Assembly (NCBI RefSeq): GCF_031128465.2
Contig: NZ_CP155618.1
Location: 1,497,501-1,561,500, forward strand
Length of the DNA: 64,000 bases
From: Mariniflexile litorale
Lineage (GTDB): Bacteria > Bacteroidota > Bacteroidia > Flavobacteriales > Flavobacteriaceae
Direction of reading: 5' to 3'
A program made the position numbers and the translations under genes. This document shows, piece by piece, positions 52,348 to 61,503 of the stretch (positions are counted from its first letter, which is position 1; each line of letters opens with the position of its first letter). The notes under the pieces are model-generated. The model was not told the origin of the DNA. It was given only the letters and a program-made list of their open reading frames with translations, and did not search any database.

Positions 52348-55119
52348 TTATTTTTCGATCTTCTCATCAACAGTATAGCTCATGTTATAATAGCCTATAT
52401 GACCATTTTCTGTGATGCCTTCTACTACAACGAGCATATCGCCAGTATTATCTGCATTATAAAAATCAATTTGTGCTTTGCCTTCTATATCTGTTATAAT
52501 ATTGGGGTTCCAATATACTACCGAACGTAAATCTGGGATATTCCAATCATCATGCTGCAAGTCTTCGTATTTAGGTGCATAAAATTCGCGTTGGGGAGTT
52601 AATCCTGAGATAGTTCCTTTAAAAATTCCAGATGTTCTTTGTACGCCGAAAAGACCTTTTTTGGAATAGGTATAAATGCTTATAAATGAAATTGTAAGTG
52701 CTCCGTCTAAAGCTCTAGGGTCGCCAAACACCTCGTTTACATATTTTCTTGGATTCTTAGGACTTTTTATTATCTCTACACTTTTAATTTCTTCAGTAGG
52801 CAAACTCCCTATTAACCCGTAATTTTCAATTTTTACGGGTATGCCATCTATAATGATAAAGGTAAAATCTGCTCCATGTGCTTCGGCCAATAGAAATCCT
52901 CCATTCCTTCCAACTCTTCGAATAGAAATATCTTCTGGATAACTAAATAGCAGTACACTAAATAGCCCATAAGACCATTTTTTAATTTCCTTATGCAACT
53001 CCTTATCTTCAATTACAATATCTGGTGGTCCATGCAAATTCATCATCTTCTCTCGTTCGGTCGTTAATTTATACCCAGAAAGTTTAACTTCATCTAAAGC
53101 AATAGTTCCACTCGATACTTTAAAATCTTCTTCTACGTGCTTTCGCTCAATATTTTCTTTGAGATAATTGTTTATAGAATCGACTAATTGTATAGACTCC
53201 TTTTTTTTATAATTAATATTTGGTGGCAATGTTTTATCAATATTAATTGTATAGTCCTTTTGCTTTCCTTTATAATTCTTTGATTGTATTAAGATTTCTA
53301 AATCGTCAGCATACATATCGTCTAAATAGAAATTAAAATATCCTGTACTATCAACTTGTTGTTTAAAAACACTTTGAGGTTTTCCAAAAGTCATCAAAGT
53401 TAAATCTAAAGGTTGCTTTTTCTTATTATTTGGGTTGAAAAATTCACCCACAGTTCCAGAGACAACTAAAGTCTTTTCGGGTTCGATTTTAAAGTTGGTT
53501 GTTATTTCTGAATTTTCATATTTATAATGTCGCCAGCCTTGAGTTAACATAAGTGCATCCATATCTCGATGCCTATTTTTATTTGCTTTATCAAAATAAA
53601 TATAAGGAGATTCGATGTTGCCTCGTAATTCTGAATTCAATAAAAAATAAGACAGGATGTTTTGACGCCTATCTTGCATCCTTCCCAATTGCTCTTTATT
53701 AAGAATTAACACCGAAAGATGAGCCTTAACTAACTGACTGTCTTTATCTTTTGTGAAGATATTAATAATCGTTTTATCTCGTTGACTATACTGTTTTAAA
53801 TGAGGCGTAGCTGTTATATTTAATCTGTAATCTTCCGAAAAATTATAAATTAAACGCTCGCAAACAGGTTCTTTGTTTGTATTTAATATGGTTAACTTAA
53901 CAATACCTTCAGGTAATGATTTTTTTTCTAATGCTATATTAACAATACCATTTTTTAACTGAAGCTTTGAATTATGGAACGTAACACCTCTTGATTGCAC
54001 TTTTAAATAAATACTATCCTGTTTAAGATCATTTGAGTTTATACCAATTCTTATATAATTACCGGCTTGTCTAACAGTTAAAACCTGCCCTATCGGAACT
54101 ACTTTAGGTAGCATGAATTTATATTCAACATCTCTATTATTTTTTACACTTCCATAATATATTTTATCCACATCTGCCTTAAAATATGTAATACCCATGC
54201 CAAGTTTATTACTTACAAAAGGAGCAATAACAGAATCATACTGGTCAACAATATTGCCAGAGACTTTTTGTCCTTCATTTTTATAATCTAAAGCTTTAAA
54301 TGCAACGGTACTTAAGACGCCATCCACCAATTTTCCGCCTTCAGGAAAAAACTGTAAATCTAAATAGTCTTTGTCTATAAAAAATGTTTTACTATATGTA
54401 TTAACAAAGCCATAATTATTATTTTTAAGCTTGATGGCATCTAATCTCAACTCCAATTTTGCTTTTACTACGGCTTCAGGAAGCAAATAATTAAAACGAT
54501 AATCACCCTGTTTATCCTTTTTTATTTCTACGGAATCTTCTTTAGTATCCATATCAATATATAACATGAGTTTACCTCTATATTTGGGATCTATAACTCT
54601 AGGAAAAACTTTTGCCGATAACTCATATTGTTTAGATTCATTTTCTGTTAGTATAATCCCTCTAATAGCTTCCTCGTTCTCTAAAATAGTTTTAGGAGTA
54701 TAAAGATTTATATAGTATTCACTTATAAAATCCGCATCAAAATTTGTATTCCATTTTGTATAAGCACGAATTAAATAACGCCCTGAACTCATTGCTTCAT
54801 TTAATTGAAAAAAACTATCTGCTATTCCTTTTTCTAACTTTAATAATTTTTGATCTATAACTCTTTCATCAAAATCTATGAGTTCTACATGTAAAATACC
54901 TGATAGTTTGGTAGGCGTATGGTTCAAATCTGTAACAATGGCTTTAAACCAAATGGTTTTATCTGTTGTAAAAACGGTGCTACTTAATTGAAGATATATT
55001 TTCTCTGCATAAAATTCTTTGGAAGTTGTTAGATTTAAATCTTGTTCTTGGCATTGAACTCGGTTATTTGCAAACAAAAAAAGAATATAGAATGTTAAAC
55101 CTAAAAACTTATTTTTCAA
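52348..55119 (-). CDS. Large exported protein with MG2-like N-terminus and TonB-plug domain
   Basis: The 923-aa protein has a signal peptide (about 1-23). An N-terminal macroglobulin-like domain follows (KEFYAEKIYLQLSSTVFTTD) and then several beta-sandwich repeats. A TonB-receptor plug-like part lies near 720-820 (FTFIIIDGIPVKIENYG, IKSVEIIKSPKNPRKYV). No beta-barrel is present, so it is not a TonB-dependent receptor itself. Flavobacterial proteins of this design are membrane-surface proteins of unclear function. Confidence 0.82.
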   Translation of the reverse strand: MKNKFLGLTFYILFLFANNRVQCQEQDLNLTTSKEFYAEKIYLQLSSTVFTTDKTIWFKAIVTDLNHTPTKLSGILHVELIDFDERVIDQKLLKLEKGIADSFFQLNEAMSSGRYLIRAYTKWNTNFDADFISEYYINLYTPKTILENEEAIRGIILTENESKQYELSAKVFPRVIDPKYRGKLMLYIDMDTKEDSVEIKKDKQGDYRFNYLLPEAVVKAKLELRLDAIKLKNNNYGFVNTYSKTFFIDKDYLDLQFFPEGGKLVDGVLSTVAFKALDYKNEGQKVSGNIVDQYDSVIAPFVSNKLGMGITYFKADVDKIYYGSVKNNRDVEYKFMLPKVVPIGQVLTVRQAGNYIRIGINSNDLKQDSIYLKVQSRGVTFHNSKLQLKNGIVNIALEKKSLPEGIVKLTILNTNKEPVCERLIYNFSEDYRLNITATPHLKQYSQRDKTIINIFTKDKDSQLVKAHLSVLILNKEQLGRMQDRRQNILSYFLLNSELRGNIESPYIYFDKANKNRHRDMDALMLTQGWRHYKYENSEITTNFKIEPEKTLVVSGTVGEFFNPNNKKKQPLDLTLMTFGKPQSVFKQQVDSTGYFNFYLDDMYADDLEILIQSKNYKGKQKDYTINIDKTLPPNINYKKKESIQLVDSINNYLKENIERKHVEEDFKVSSGTIALDEVKLSGYKLTTEREKMMNLHGPPDIVIEDKELHKEIKKWSYGLFSVLLFSYPEDISIRRVGRNGGFLLAEAHGADFTFIIIDGIPVKIENYGLIGSLPTEEIKSVEIIKSPKNPRKYVNEVFGDPRALDGALTISFISIYTYSKKGLFGVQRTSGIFKGTISGLTPQREFYAPKYEDLQHDDWNIPDLRSVVYWNPNIITDIEGKAQIDFYNADNTGDMLVVVEGITENGHIGYYNMSYTVDEKIEK

Positions 55120-55207
55120 ATCTTTTACGTATTAATTGTCTTATAAAGATATAAAAATAGTTAATTACCCTTGTTTTTGTAAATTAGTCATTCTAAAAAA
55201 AGATTTT

Positions 55208-55681
55208 ATGGAAGAATGCATCATCAAATCGCCTTTAGGTTATACCAAAATTATTGGTGACGCTGAAGGAATCTCCTCGGTAATTGTTCTTAATTCCGAA
55301 GAAAAAGTAACCGATATTATCCCTGCTGAACTTGAAGATTCTGTTATTCAACTTAATGAATATTTTGAAGGATATCGCACAAAATTCGATCTTAAATTAA
55401 ATCCACAAGGCTCCGATTTTCAAAAGCAAATTTGGAAACTATTAGAACAAATTCCATATGGAAAAACAGTTTCTTATTTGGATTTATCAAAACAATTGGG
55501 TGATGTAAAAGCTATTCGAGCGGTTGCTAACGCCAATGGTAAAAATCCGTTGTGGATAATCGTTCCTTGCCATCGTGTGATTGGAAGCAATGGCAGTTTA
55601 ACAGGTTACGCAGGAGGTTTACATCGCAAACAATGGTTATTGGAACATGAAAGTCCATACAAACAGCAATCTCTTTTTTAA
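55208..55681 (+). CDS. ogt: Methylated-DNA-protein cysteine methyltransferase
   Basis: This 157-aa protein starts at ATG 55208. It transfers methyl groups from O6-methylguanine to its own active Cys121 in VPCHRVIGSNG. The helix-turn-helix PYGKTVSYLDLSKQ and the ending LTGYAGGLHRKQWLLEHE are standard. It is the Ogt/MGMT form without the Ada regulatory domain. Confidence 0.95.
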   Translation: MEECIIKSPLGYTKIIGDAEGISSVIVLNSEEKVTDIIPAELEDSVIQLNEYFEGYRTKFDLKLNPQGSDFQKQIWKLLEQIPYGKTVSYLDLSKQLGDVKAIRAVANANGKNPLWIIVPCHRVIGSNGSLTGYAGGLHRKQWLLEHESPYKQQSLF

Positions 55682-55756
55682 ATTTAGTATTCTAATAAGT
55701 CAAAAGTAGAAACACATAAAATATTTGCTATATTTATTTCAACTAAACGTATTCAA

Positions 55757-56902
55757 ATGAAATTCCTTAAAAAATTTTTAAAGTGGACTGTTGTATTATT
55801 AGGCTTATTACTAATTGGTCTTTATATTTTTGATTATGGATATATTTTAAGAGGTGCAAAAATTGTTTACTTTACAGGACACAATACCGCATTTATTGAC
55901 GATTATCCTTATTTTGAAAATGATACTATCAAAAAAGGAACCACTACAGATGAGTGGCCCATTCATAAAAATTACAATACAGTAAAAGAAACCGAAAAAC
56001 TTTCAAAAGTTAATAAAGATTGGGGAACCATAACTTATTTAATTATTAAAAATGATAGTATTTGGTTTGAAAATTATGATGCCGGTTTTAATAAGAATTC
56101 TAAAACAAACTCCTTTTCGATGGCTAAGAGCATTACAACATCATTATTAGGAAAAGCAATAATGGATGGATATATAAAGAGTTTAGATCAACCTGTTAGC
56201 GATTTTTACTCACAATATTCTTATGCTAAAACAACTGTTGGAGATTTAGCTTCAATGGCATCTGGTTTAGATTGGGTAGAACATTATACAAGTCCGTTTT
56301 CAGTAACCGCTAGAGCCAATTACGATGATGATTTAGCAGAAACCATTTTAAACCAAAAAGTAGTAAAAACACCAGGTAAAGAATTTGAATATTTAAGCGG
56401 AAGTACACAATTACTTGGAATGATTATTCAAAAAGCTACTAAAAAATCTTTAGCTAGTTACCTATCAGAAAGTTTTTGGCAACCTATGGGAGCAACTAAT
56501 GATGCTCTTTGGCAATTAGATGATAGCGAAAACAAATTGGCTAAAGCTTTTTGCTGTATTTCAAGTAACGCCAGAGATTTTGCCCGTTTTGGGAAATTAT
56601 ACAAAGACGATGGAAAATGGAATGGCAAACAACTTTTAGATTCGGCTTTTGTTGTAAAATCCATCACGCCACGTTTTATGGATAGTCCGCAATACGGCTA
56701 CGGTTGGTGGCTAAAAGATGTTGGTAATAAACATTTTTTTATGATGAGAGGTCACCTTGGGCAATACGTTATTGTAGAACCTAACGATAACGTGATTATT
56801 GTGCGTTTAGGGCATAGAAAATCGCCCGATGAAGGTGTGGGACAGTTTACCGAAGACATTACGGTTTATATTGAGGAAGCTTATAAGATGCTTGAACAAT
56901 GA
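55757..56902 (+). CDS. Beta-lactamase-fold serine hydrolase (class C type)
   Basis: The 381-aa protein has an N-terminal membrane anchor (about 9-25). The penicillin-binding fold follows, with nucleophile motif SMAK (in SFSMAKSITTSL) near 124. YLSGSTQLLG is a variant of the YxN element, and there is a His/Lys-Gly-like box near MRGHLGQYV. It probably acts on peptides or esters in the envelope. It overlaps the exonuclease gene by 4 bp. Confidence 0.88.
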   Translation: MKFLKKFLKWTVVLLGLLLIGLYIFDYGYILRGAKIVYFTGHNTAFIDDYPYFENDTIKKGTTTDEWPIHKNYNTVKETEKLSKVNKDWGTITYLIIKNDSIWFENYDAGFNKNSKTNSFSMAKSITTSLLGKAIMDGYIKSLDQPVSDFYSQYSYAKTTVGDLASMASGLDWVEHYTSPFSVTARANYDDDLAETILNQKVVKTPGKEFEYLSGSTQLLGMIIQKATKKSLASYLSESFWQPMGATNDALWQLDDSENKLAKAFCCISSNARDFARFGKLYKDDGKWNGKQLLDSAFVVKSITPRFMDSPQYGYGWWLKDVGNKHFFMMRGHLGQYVIVEPNDNVIIVRLGHRKSPDEGVGQFTEDITVYIEEAYKMLEQ

Positions 56903-57612
56903 TTTCAAAACTCCATTTAGAAACCATATTATTTCTGGATATTGAAACCGTTCCAGAAACCCAGTATTTTTCAGATTTAGACGAAACCAAACAAGCACTC
57001 TGGGAACATAAATCCAAATACCAAAGAAAGCAAGATGAAACCGCAGAAGATTTTTACGAACGTGCCGGAATTTGGGCAGAATTTGGTAAAATAGTATGTA
57101 TATCCGTTGGTTATTTCATTCTCAAAGGAGATTTAAGACAATTTCGAGTGACTTCATTTTACGGTGAAGAAGTTAAAATTTTAAAGGATTTTAAAAATTT
57201 ACTCGTTTCACATTTTAGCGAAACAAAACATTTACTTTGTGCCCATAATGGCAAGGAATTCGATTTTCCGTACATTGCACGCCGCATGATAATCCACAAC
57301 ATAGAGTTGCCTTATAAACTCAATCTCTTTGGAAAAAAACCTTGGGAAATTCCGCATTTGGACACCTTAGAATTATGGAAGTTTGGCGATTACAAATCTT
57401 ATACATCCTTAAAATTATTAACGAACGTGTTAGGTATCCCTTCACCCAAAGACGATATTGATGGCAGTGAAGTTTATAGAGTTTTCTACGAGGAAAATGA
57501 AATAGACCGTATCGTCATTTATTGCGAAAAAGACACCATTGCCGTAGCACAAATATTTTTAAGGCTTCGTGGAGATGATATTCTTCACGACAAAGAAATT
57601 ATTCATATATAA
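56899..57612 (+). CDS. Predicted 3'-5' exonuclease related to the PolB exonuclease domain
   Basis: This 237-aa protein has DEDD-type residues: the first Asp and Glu in LFLDIETVPE, an Asp in HNGKEFDFPYIARR, and the last Asp in EKDTIAVAQIFLRL. No polymerase part is present. Likely works in DNA repair or proofreading as a free-standing nuclease. Start and stop overlap both neighbours, so it is in an operon with the serine hydrolase and ABC gene. Confidence 0.88.
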   Translation: MISKLHLETILFLDIETVPETQYFSDLDETKQALWEHKSKYQRKQDETAEDFYERAGIWAEFGKIVCISVGYFILKGDLRQFRVTSFYGEEVKILKDFKNLLVSHFSETKHLLCAHNGKEFDFPYIARRMIIHNIELPYKLNLFGKKPWEIPHLDTLELWKFGDYKSYTSLKLLTNVLGIPSPKDDIDGSEVYRVFYEENEIDRIVIYCEKDTIAVAQIFLRLRGDDILHDKEIIHI

Positions 57613-59291
57613 TGAAAGAAACCCCCATTTTAACTATAAACGATTTATCTATTGCTTTTGGAACTAATGAAGTCATTCATCATATTTCCTATCAACTAAA
57701 CCAAAATGAAATATTAGGTATTGTTGGTGAATCTGGTTCTGGTAAATCGGTATCTTCACTCGCTATTTTAGGGCTTCTTCCAAAGAAAATTTCAAAAATA
57801 ACATCTGGAAGCATTTTTTATAATAATGAAGACTTAACAACATTGTCTTCAAAAAAATTTCAAAATATACGGGGCAAGCAAATTGCCATGATTTTTCAAG
57901 AACCTATGAGTTCTCTAAATCCATCTATGTCCTGCGGAAAACAAGTTCAAGAGATTTTACTACAACATACTAATTTATCGAAACAAGCAGCAAAAACAGA
58001 AACACTTTCTCTTTTTGAAAAAGTAAAATTGCCCAATCCGGAACGTATTTATAATGCTTATCCCCATGAAATTTCGGGAGGACAAAAACAACGGGTTATG
58101 ATTGCTATGGCTATAAGTTGCAAACCCGATATTTTAATTGCAGATGAACCAACAACCGCCTTGGATGTAACCGTTCAAAAGGAAATTATAAAATTGCTTA
58201 AAGAATTACAGGCTGAAAACAAAATGAGTATTATTTTTATTACGCATGATCTTTCTTTAATCTCTGAAATAGCAAACCGAGCTTTAGTAATGTATAAAGG
58301 CGATATTGTTGAACAAGGAGAGGTTTCTACCATTTTTAAAACACCTCAACACATCTATACCAAAGCACTTATTAATTCGAGACCTTCATTAAAAACGCGC
58401 TTAAAAACGCTTCCAACTATTCAAGATTATTTAAACAATACCACTAAAACCGAAATTATAACCGCTGAAGAGCGCCAACAAAAACACGAAAAATTATACA
58501 GCACCCCCCCTTTATTAGAAGTTATAAATGTTGAAAAAGCCTATATTTCAAAAAGCGGTTGGTTTAGTAAACCCACTGTTTTTAAAGCAGTAGACAATGT
58601 GAGTTTTAAATTGTACGAAGGCGAAACTTTAGGCCTTGTTGGAGAATCAGGTTGTGGAAAATCTACTTTAGGAAATGCCATTCTTCAATTGGATAAAGCA
58701 ACTTCTGGACAAATTCTATATAACGGTATTGATATTACAAAACTTTCAAAATCAGATATAAAAAAACTTCGAAAAGACATTCAAATTATTTTTCAAGACC
58801 CATACTCATCATTAAACCCAAGAATTCCAGTAGGAGAAGCTATTATGGAACCCATGAAGGTACATAAGCTATTTCATTCAGATGAAGAACGCAAAGAAAA
58901 AACAATTGATATTTTAAATAAAGTGGGGTTATCTGAAGAATATTTTAACCGCTATCCTCATGAGTTTTCAGGCGGGCAAAGACAACGTATTGGTATTGCA
59001 AGAACTATTGCATTACAACCAAAACTTATCGTGTGTGATGAATCGGTTTCTGCTTTAGATATATCCGTTCAAGCACAAGTTTTAAATTTGTTAAATGATC
59101 TTAAAGAAACGTTTGGTTTTACTTATATTTTTATCTCTCACGATTTAGCTGTTGTAAAATACATGAGCGACCAATTGTTGGTTATGAACCAAGGTAAAAT
59201 TGAAGAATTGGACGATGCCGATGTTATTTATGCATCGCCCAAAACAGCTTATTCTAAAAAATTAATTGATGCCATCCCAAAGGGATTATAG
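57612..59291 (+). CDS. Double ATP-binding protein of an oligopeptide-type ABC transporter
   Basis: Two ABC units are joined in one 559-aa chain. First half: Walker A GESGSGKSVSS, signature ISGGQKQR, Walker B LIADEPTTALD. Second half: GESGCGKSTLG, FSGGQRQR, LIVCDESVSALD. This DppD-DppF/YejF arrangement powers peptide, nickel or microcin uptake. No permease or binding protein gene is adjacent, so the partners are elsewhere. Confidence 0.93.
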   Translation: MKETPILTINDLSIAFGTNEVIHHISYQLNQNEILGIVGESGSGKSVSSLAILGLLPKKISKITSGSIFYNNEDLTTLSSKKFQNIRGKQIAMIFQEPMSSLNPSMSCGKQVQEILLQHTNLSKQAAKTETLSLFEKVKLPNPERIYNAYPHEISGGQKQRVMIAMAISCKPDILIADEPTTALDVTVQKEIIKLLKELQAENKMSIIFITHDLSLISEIANRALVMYKGDIVEQGEVSTIFKTPQHIYTKALINSRPSLKTRLKTLPTIQDYLNNTTKTEIITAEERQQKHEKLYSTPPLLEVINVEKAYISKSGWFSKPTVFKAVDNVSFKLYEGETLGLVGESGCGKSTLGNAILQLDKATSGQILYNGIDITKLSKSDIKKLRKDIQIIFQDPYSSLNPRIPVGEAIMEPMKVHKLFHSDEERKEKTIDILNKVGLSEEYFNRYPHEFSGGQRQRIGIARTIALQPKLIVCDESVSALDISVQAQVLNLLNDLKETFGFTYIFISHDLAVVKYMSDQLLVMNQGKIEELDDADVIYASPKTAYSKKLIDAIPKGL

Positions 59292-59626
59292 CATAAATAT
59301 TTTCTTAGTTAAATACAGTAAACTTTTTATAAATTGTAAATTCGAACGTAGTGTTTCTTTGAATTTACTTTCATTAAATGTAGGTTGTTCAGGTAGATTT
59401 GTTGCAAAATTCATAGGCTTCAAGTTTATAGTAGATTTGGGGGAAATCTATTTATTTTGATTGGTTTATTTTAGACAGCTAATATCAAATAAAAATTTAA
59501 TATATCGGTTTAAAAACATAAAAAATCGACTAAATGTAATTATTTTTAACATTTTATGGGTTTTAAAGTAATTTCAACTATAGATTTTGCCATTTAAATT
59601 CGCTTTATTTTTTAATATTAAATATT
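59292..59626. other. Intergenic region without a gene
   Basis: 335 bp of AT-rich sequence between convergent genes. A 64-codon frame over 59266-59460 is rich in Phe, Leu and Ser without family features and is not supported. No hairpin with T tract found. Confidence 0.5.
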
Positions 59627-60280
59627 TTAAAAGCACATTTCTGGAATATCACTTTCTATAATTAAAATGCCCTCAGTAGCTTTCTTTATTTCTTCAACCG
59701 AAATTCCAGGTGCACGCTCCAACAATTTAAAACCTTTATTAGTAACTTCTATAACAGCTAGATTAGTTACAATTTTTTTTACACAGCCTACGCCTGTTAA
59801 AGGCAAAGTGCAGCGTTTTAATAATTTGGACTCACCTAATTTGTTGGTATGCATCATAGCCACAATAATATTTTCAGCACTAGCTACTAAATCCATCGCG
59901 CCTCCCATACCTTTTACCATACGTCCTGGTATTTTCCAATTAGCTATGTCTCCATTTTCAGCAACTTCCATGGCGCCTAAAATAGTTAAATCTACGTGTT
60001 TCCCTCTAATCATAGAAAAGCTTAAAGCAGAGTCGAAAAAACTTGCTCCTGGCAATGTCGTAATGGTTTGTTTACCTGCATTAATTACATCGGCGTCTTC
60101 TTCACCTTCAAAAGGAAATGGCCCCATACCTAATACGCCATTTTCACTTTGAAACTCTACTTCTATATCGTTACGCACATAATTGGCAACCAGTGTTGGG
60201 ATACCTATCCCTAAATTCACGTAATAACCATTTTTCACTTCTTTTGCAATGCGCTTTGCTATACCTATTTTATCTAACAT
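59627..60280 (-). CDS. scoB: 3-oxoacid CoA-transferase subunit B
   Basis: This 217-aa subunit has the catalytic Glu in QSENGVLGMGP near 50, followed by PGASFFDSALSFSMIRGKHVD and the glycine-rich DLTILGAMEVAENGD. With subunit A it transfers CoA between succinyl-CoA and acetoacetate or similar acids. It is separated from the A subunit by a broken four-helix gene, an unusual layout. Confidence 0.93.
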   Translation of the reverse strand: MLDKIGIAKRIAKEVKNGYYVNLGIGIPTLVANYVRNDIEVEFQSENGVLGMGPFPFEGEEDADVINAGKQTITTLPGASFFDSALSFSMIRGKHVDLTILGAMEVAENGDIANWKIPGRMVKGMGGAMDLVASAENIIVAMMHTNKLGESKLLKRCTLPLTGVGCVKKIVTNLAVIEVTNKGFKLLERAPGISVEEIKKATEGILIIESDIPEMCF

Positions 60281-60319
60281 GTTCTAATTTTTTAATGTGT
60301 TGATTTGAAAATTAGCCAA

Positions 60320-60673
60320 TTATGGTTTTTTACTAGATGAGATTATTTTAGAAATTATTAGAATAACAGATTTTAAATCTTTTAATAACTTTTCATCAGG
60401 GTTTGGATAATGTTCAGAGGATTGACAAAGTTTCAACCAATACTCTAATTCATCTGCTTTTTTAGCAGAAATTTTAAATTTATGAATAAAATCTCTTTTA
60501 TTTTCAGCATTTTGAGCTTCTCGAATATTAGTTCAAATGGATGTTCCACTTCTAAATATTTGGGAAGCCATTTCAAACCTATTTCCTGCTCTAATTTTTT
60601 CGGAAAATGAAACTACATCCAGCGCCAGTTCAAATGTTAACCTAACTATTAAATTATCCAAATCATTTCTCAT
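60320..60673 (-). pseudogene. Four-helix-bundle (S23 ribosomal-type/IVP) protein gene with an in-frame stop
   Basis: This is a 118-codon frame from ATG 60673 to TAA 60320 with one TGA at 60533-60535 (codon 47). Family signature: ASQIFRSGTSI then TNIREAQNAENKRDF; in this family the position after TSI is normally Gly (GGA), so one G-to-T change gives TGA. The rest of the frame (helices EYWLKLCQSS and LKDLKSVILIISKII) is intact. Located between CoA-transferase subunit genes. Confidence 0.85.
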
Positions 60674-60688
60674 TTTCAAATCGTATAA

Positions 60689-61402
60689 TTATCTAATTGA
60701 CGAATTTCTAGCCCTTACCGTTCGTTGCTCAATACGTTTTTCGTATGTTTTACCTTGAAAAATACGCTGTACAAAAATACCTGGGATATGTATTTGATTG
60801 GGGTCTAAAGATCCTAAAGGCACAAGTTCTTCAACCTCAGCAACTGTTATTTTTGCAGCCCCACACATTACTGGATTAAAATTTCTAGCAGTTCCTTTAA
60901 ATATTAAATTTCCAGCTGCATCGCCTTTCCAAGCTTTTACAAAAGAAAAATCGGCTTTAAAAGCGTGTTCCAAAACATACATTTTACCATCAAACTCTCG
61001 GGTTTCTTTCCCTTCAGCAACTTCAGTACCATAACCTGCCGGCGTATAAATTGCTGGAAACCCTGCTTGTGCTGCTCGACAACGTTCAGCTAAAGTTCCT
61101 TGAGGAATCAATTCGACATCTAATTCACCTGAAAGCATTTGGCGTTCAAATTCATCGTTTTCACCAACATAAGATGATATCATTTTTTTTATTTGATGCT
61201 TTTGAAGCAATAAACCTAAACCAAAGTCGTCTACACCCGCATTGTTAGAAATGCATGTTAACCCTTTAATACCTAATTTCACTAATTGAGCAATCGCATT
61301 TTCAGGAATTCCACTAAGCCCAAAACCACCTAACATAAAGGTCATATTGTCCGTAACTCCCTTTAGAGCCTCTTCCACATTAGCAACTTTTTTATTAATC
61401 AT
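60689..61402 (-). CDS. scoA: 3-oxoacid CoA-transferase subunit A
   Basis: The 237-aa protein starts [20 protein letters not shown], with the [17 protein letters not shown] CoA-binding loop near 30 and the conserved [20 protein letters not shown] region near 120. Partner of subunit B at 59627. The first gene of the pair; no other CoA-metabolism genes nearby. Confidence 0.93.
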   Translation of the reverse strand: MINKKVANVEEALKGVTDNMTFMLGGFGLSGIPENAIAQLVKLGIKGLTCISNNAGVDDFGLGLLLQKHQIKKMISSYVGENDEFERQMLSGELDVELIPQGTLAERCRAAQAGFPAIYTPAGYGTEVAEGKETREFDGKMYVLEHAFKADFSFVKAWKGDAAGNLIFKGTARNFNPVMCGAAKITVAEVEELVPLGSLDPNQIHIPGIFVQRIFQGKTYEKRIEQRTVRARNSSIR

Positions 61403-61503
61403 GCTTATATCTTTTTTTGCTTCTTAAAAATACGAAATAAAAAAGCCATTCTAAAAAAGAATAGCTTTTCATTTATATAATACGATAAGTAAAAAATTCG
61501 CTA

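Noticed and set aside
52348-55119. TonB-dependent receptor
   Set aside because: A plug-like segment is present but there is no C-terminal beta-barrel, and the N-terminus is macroglobulin-like.
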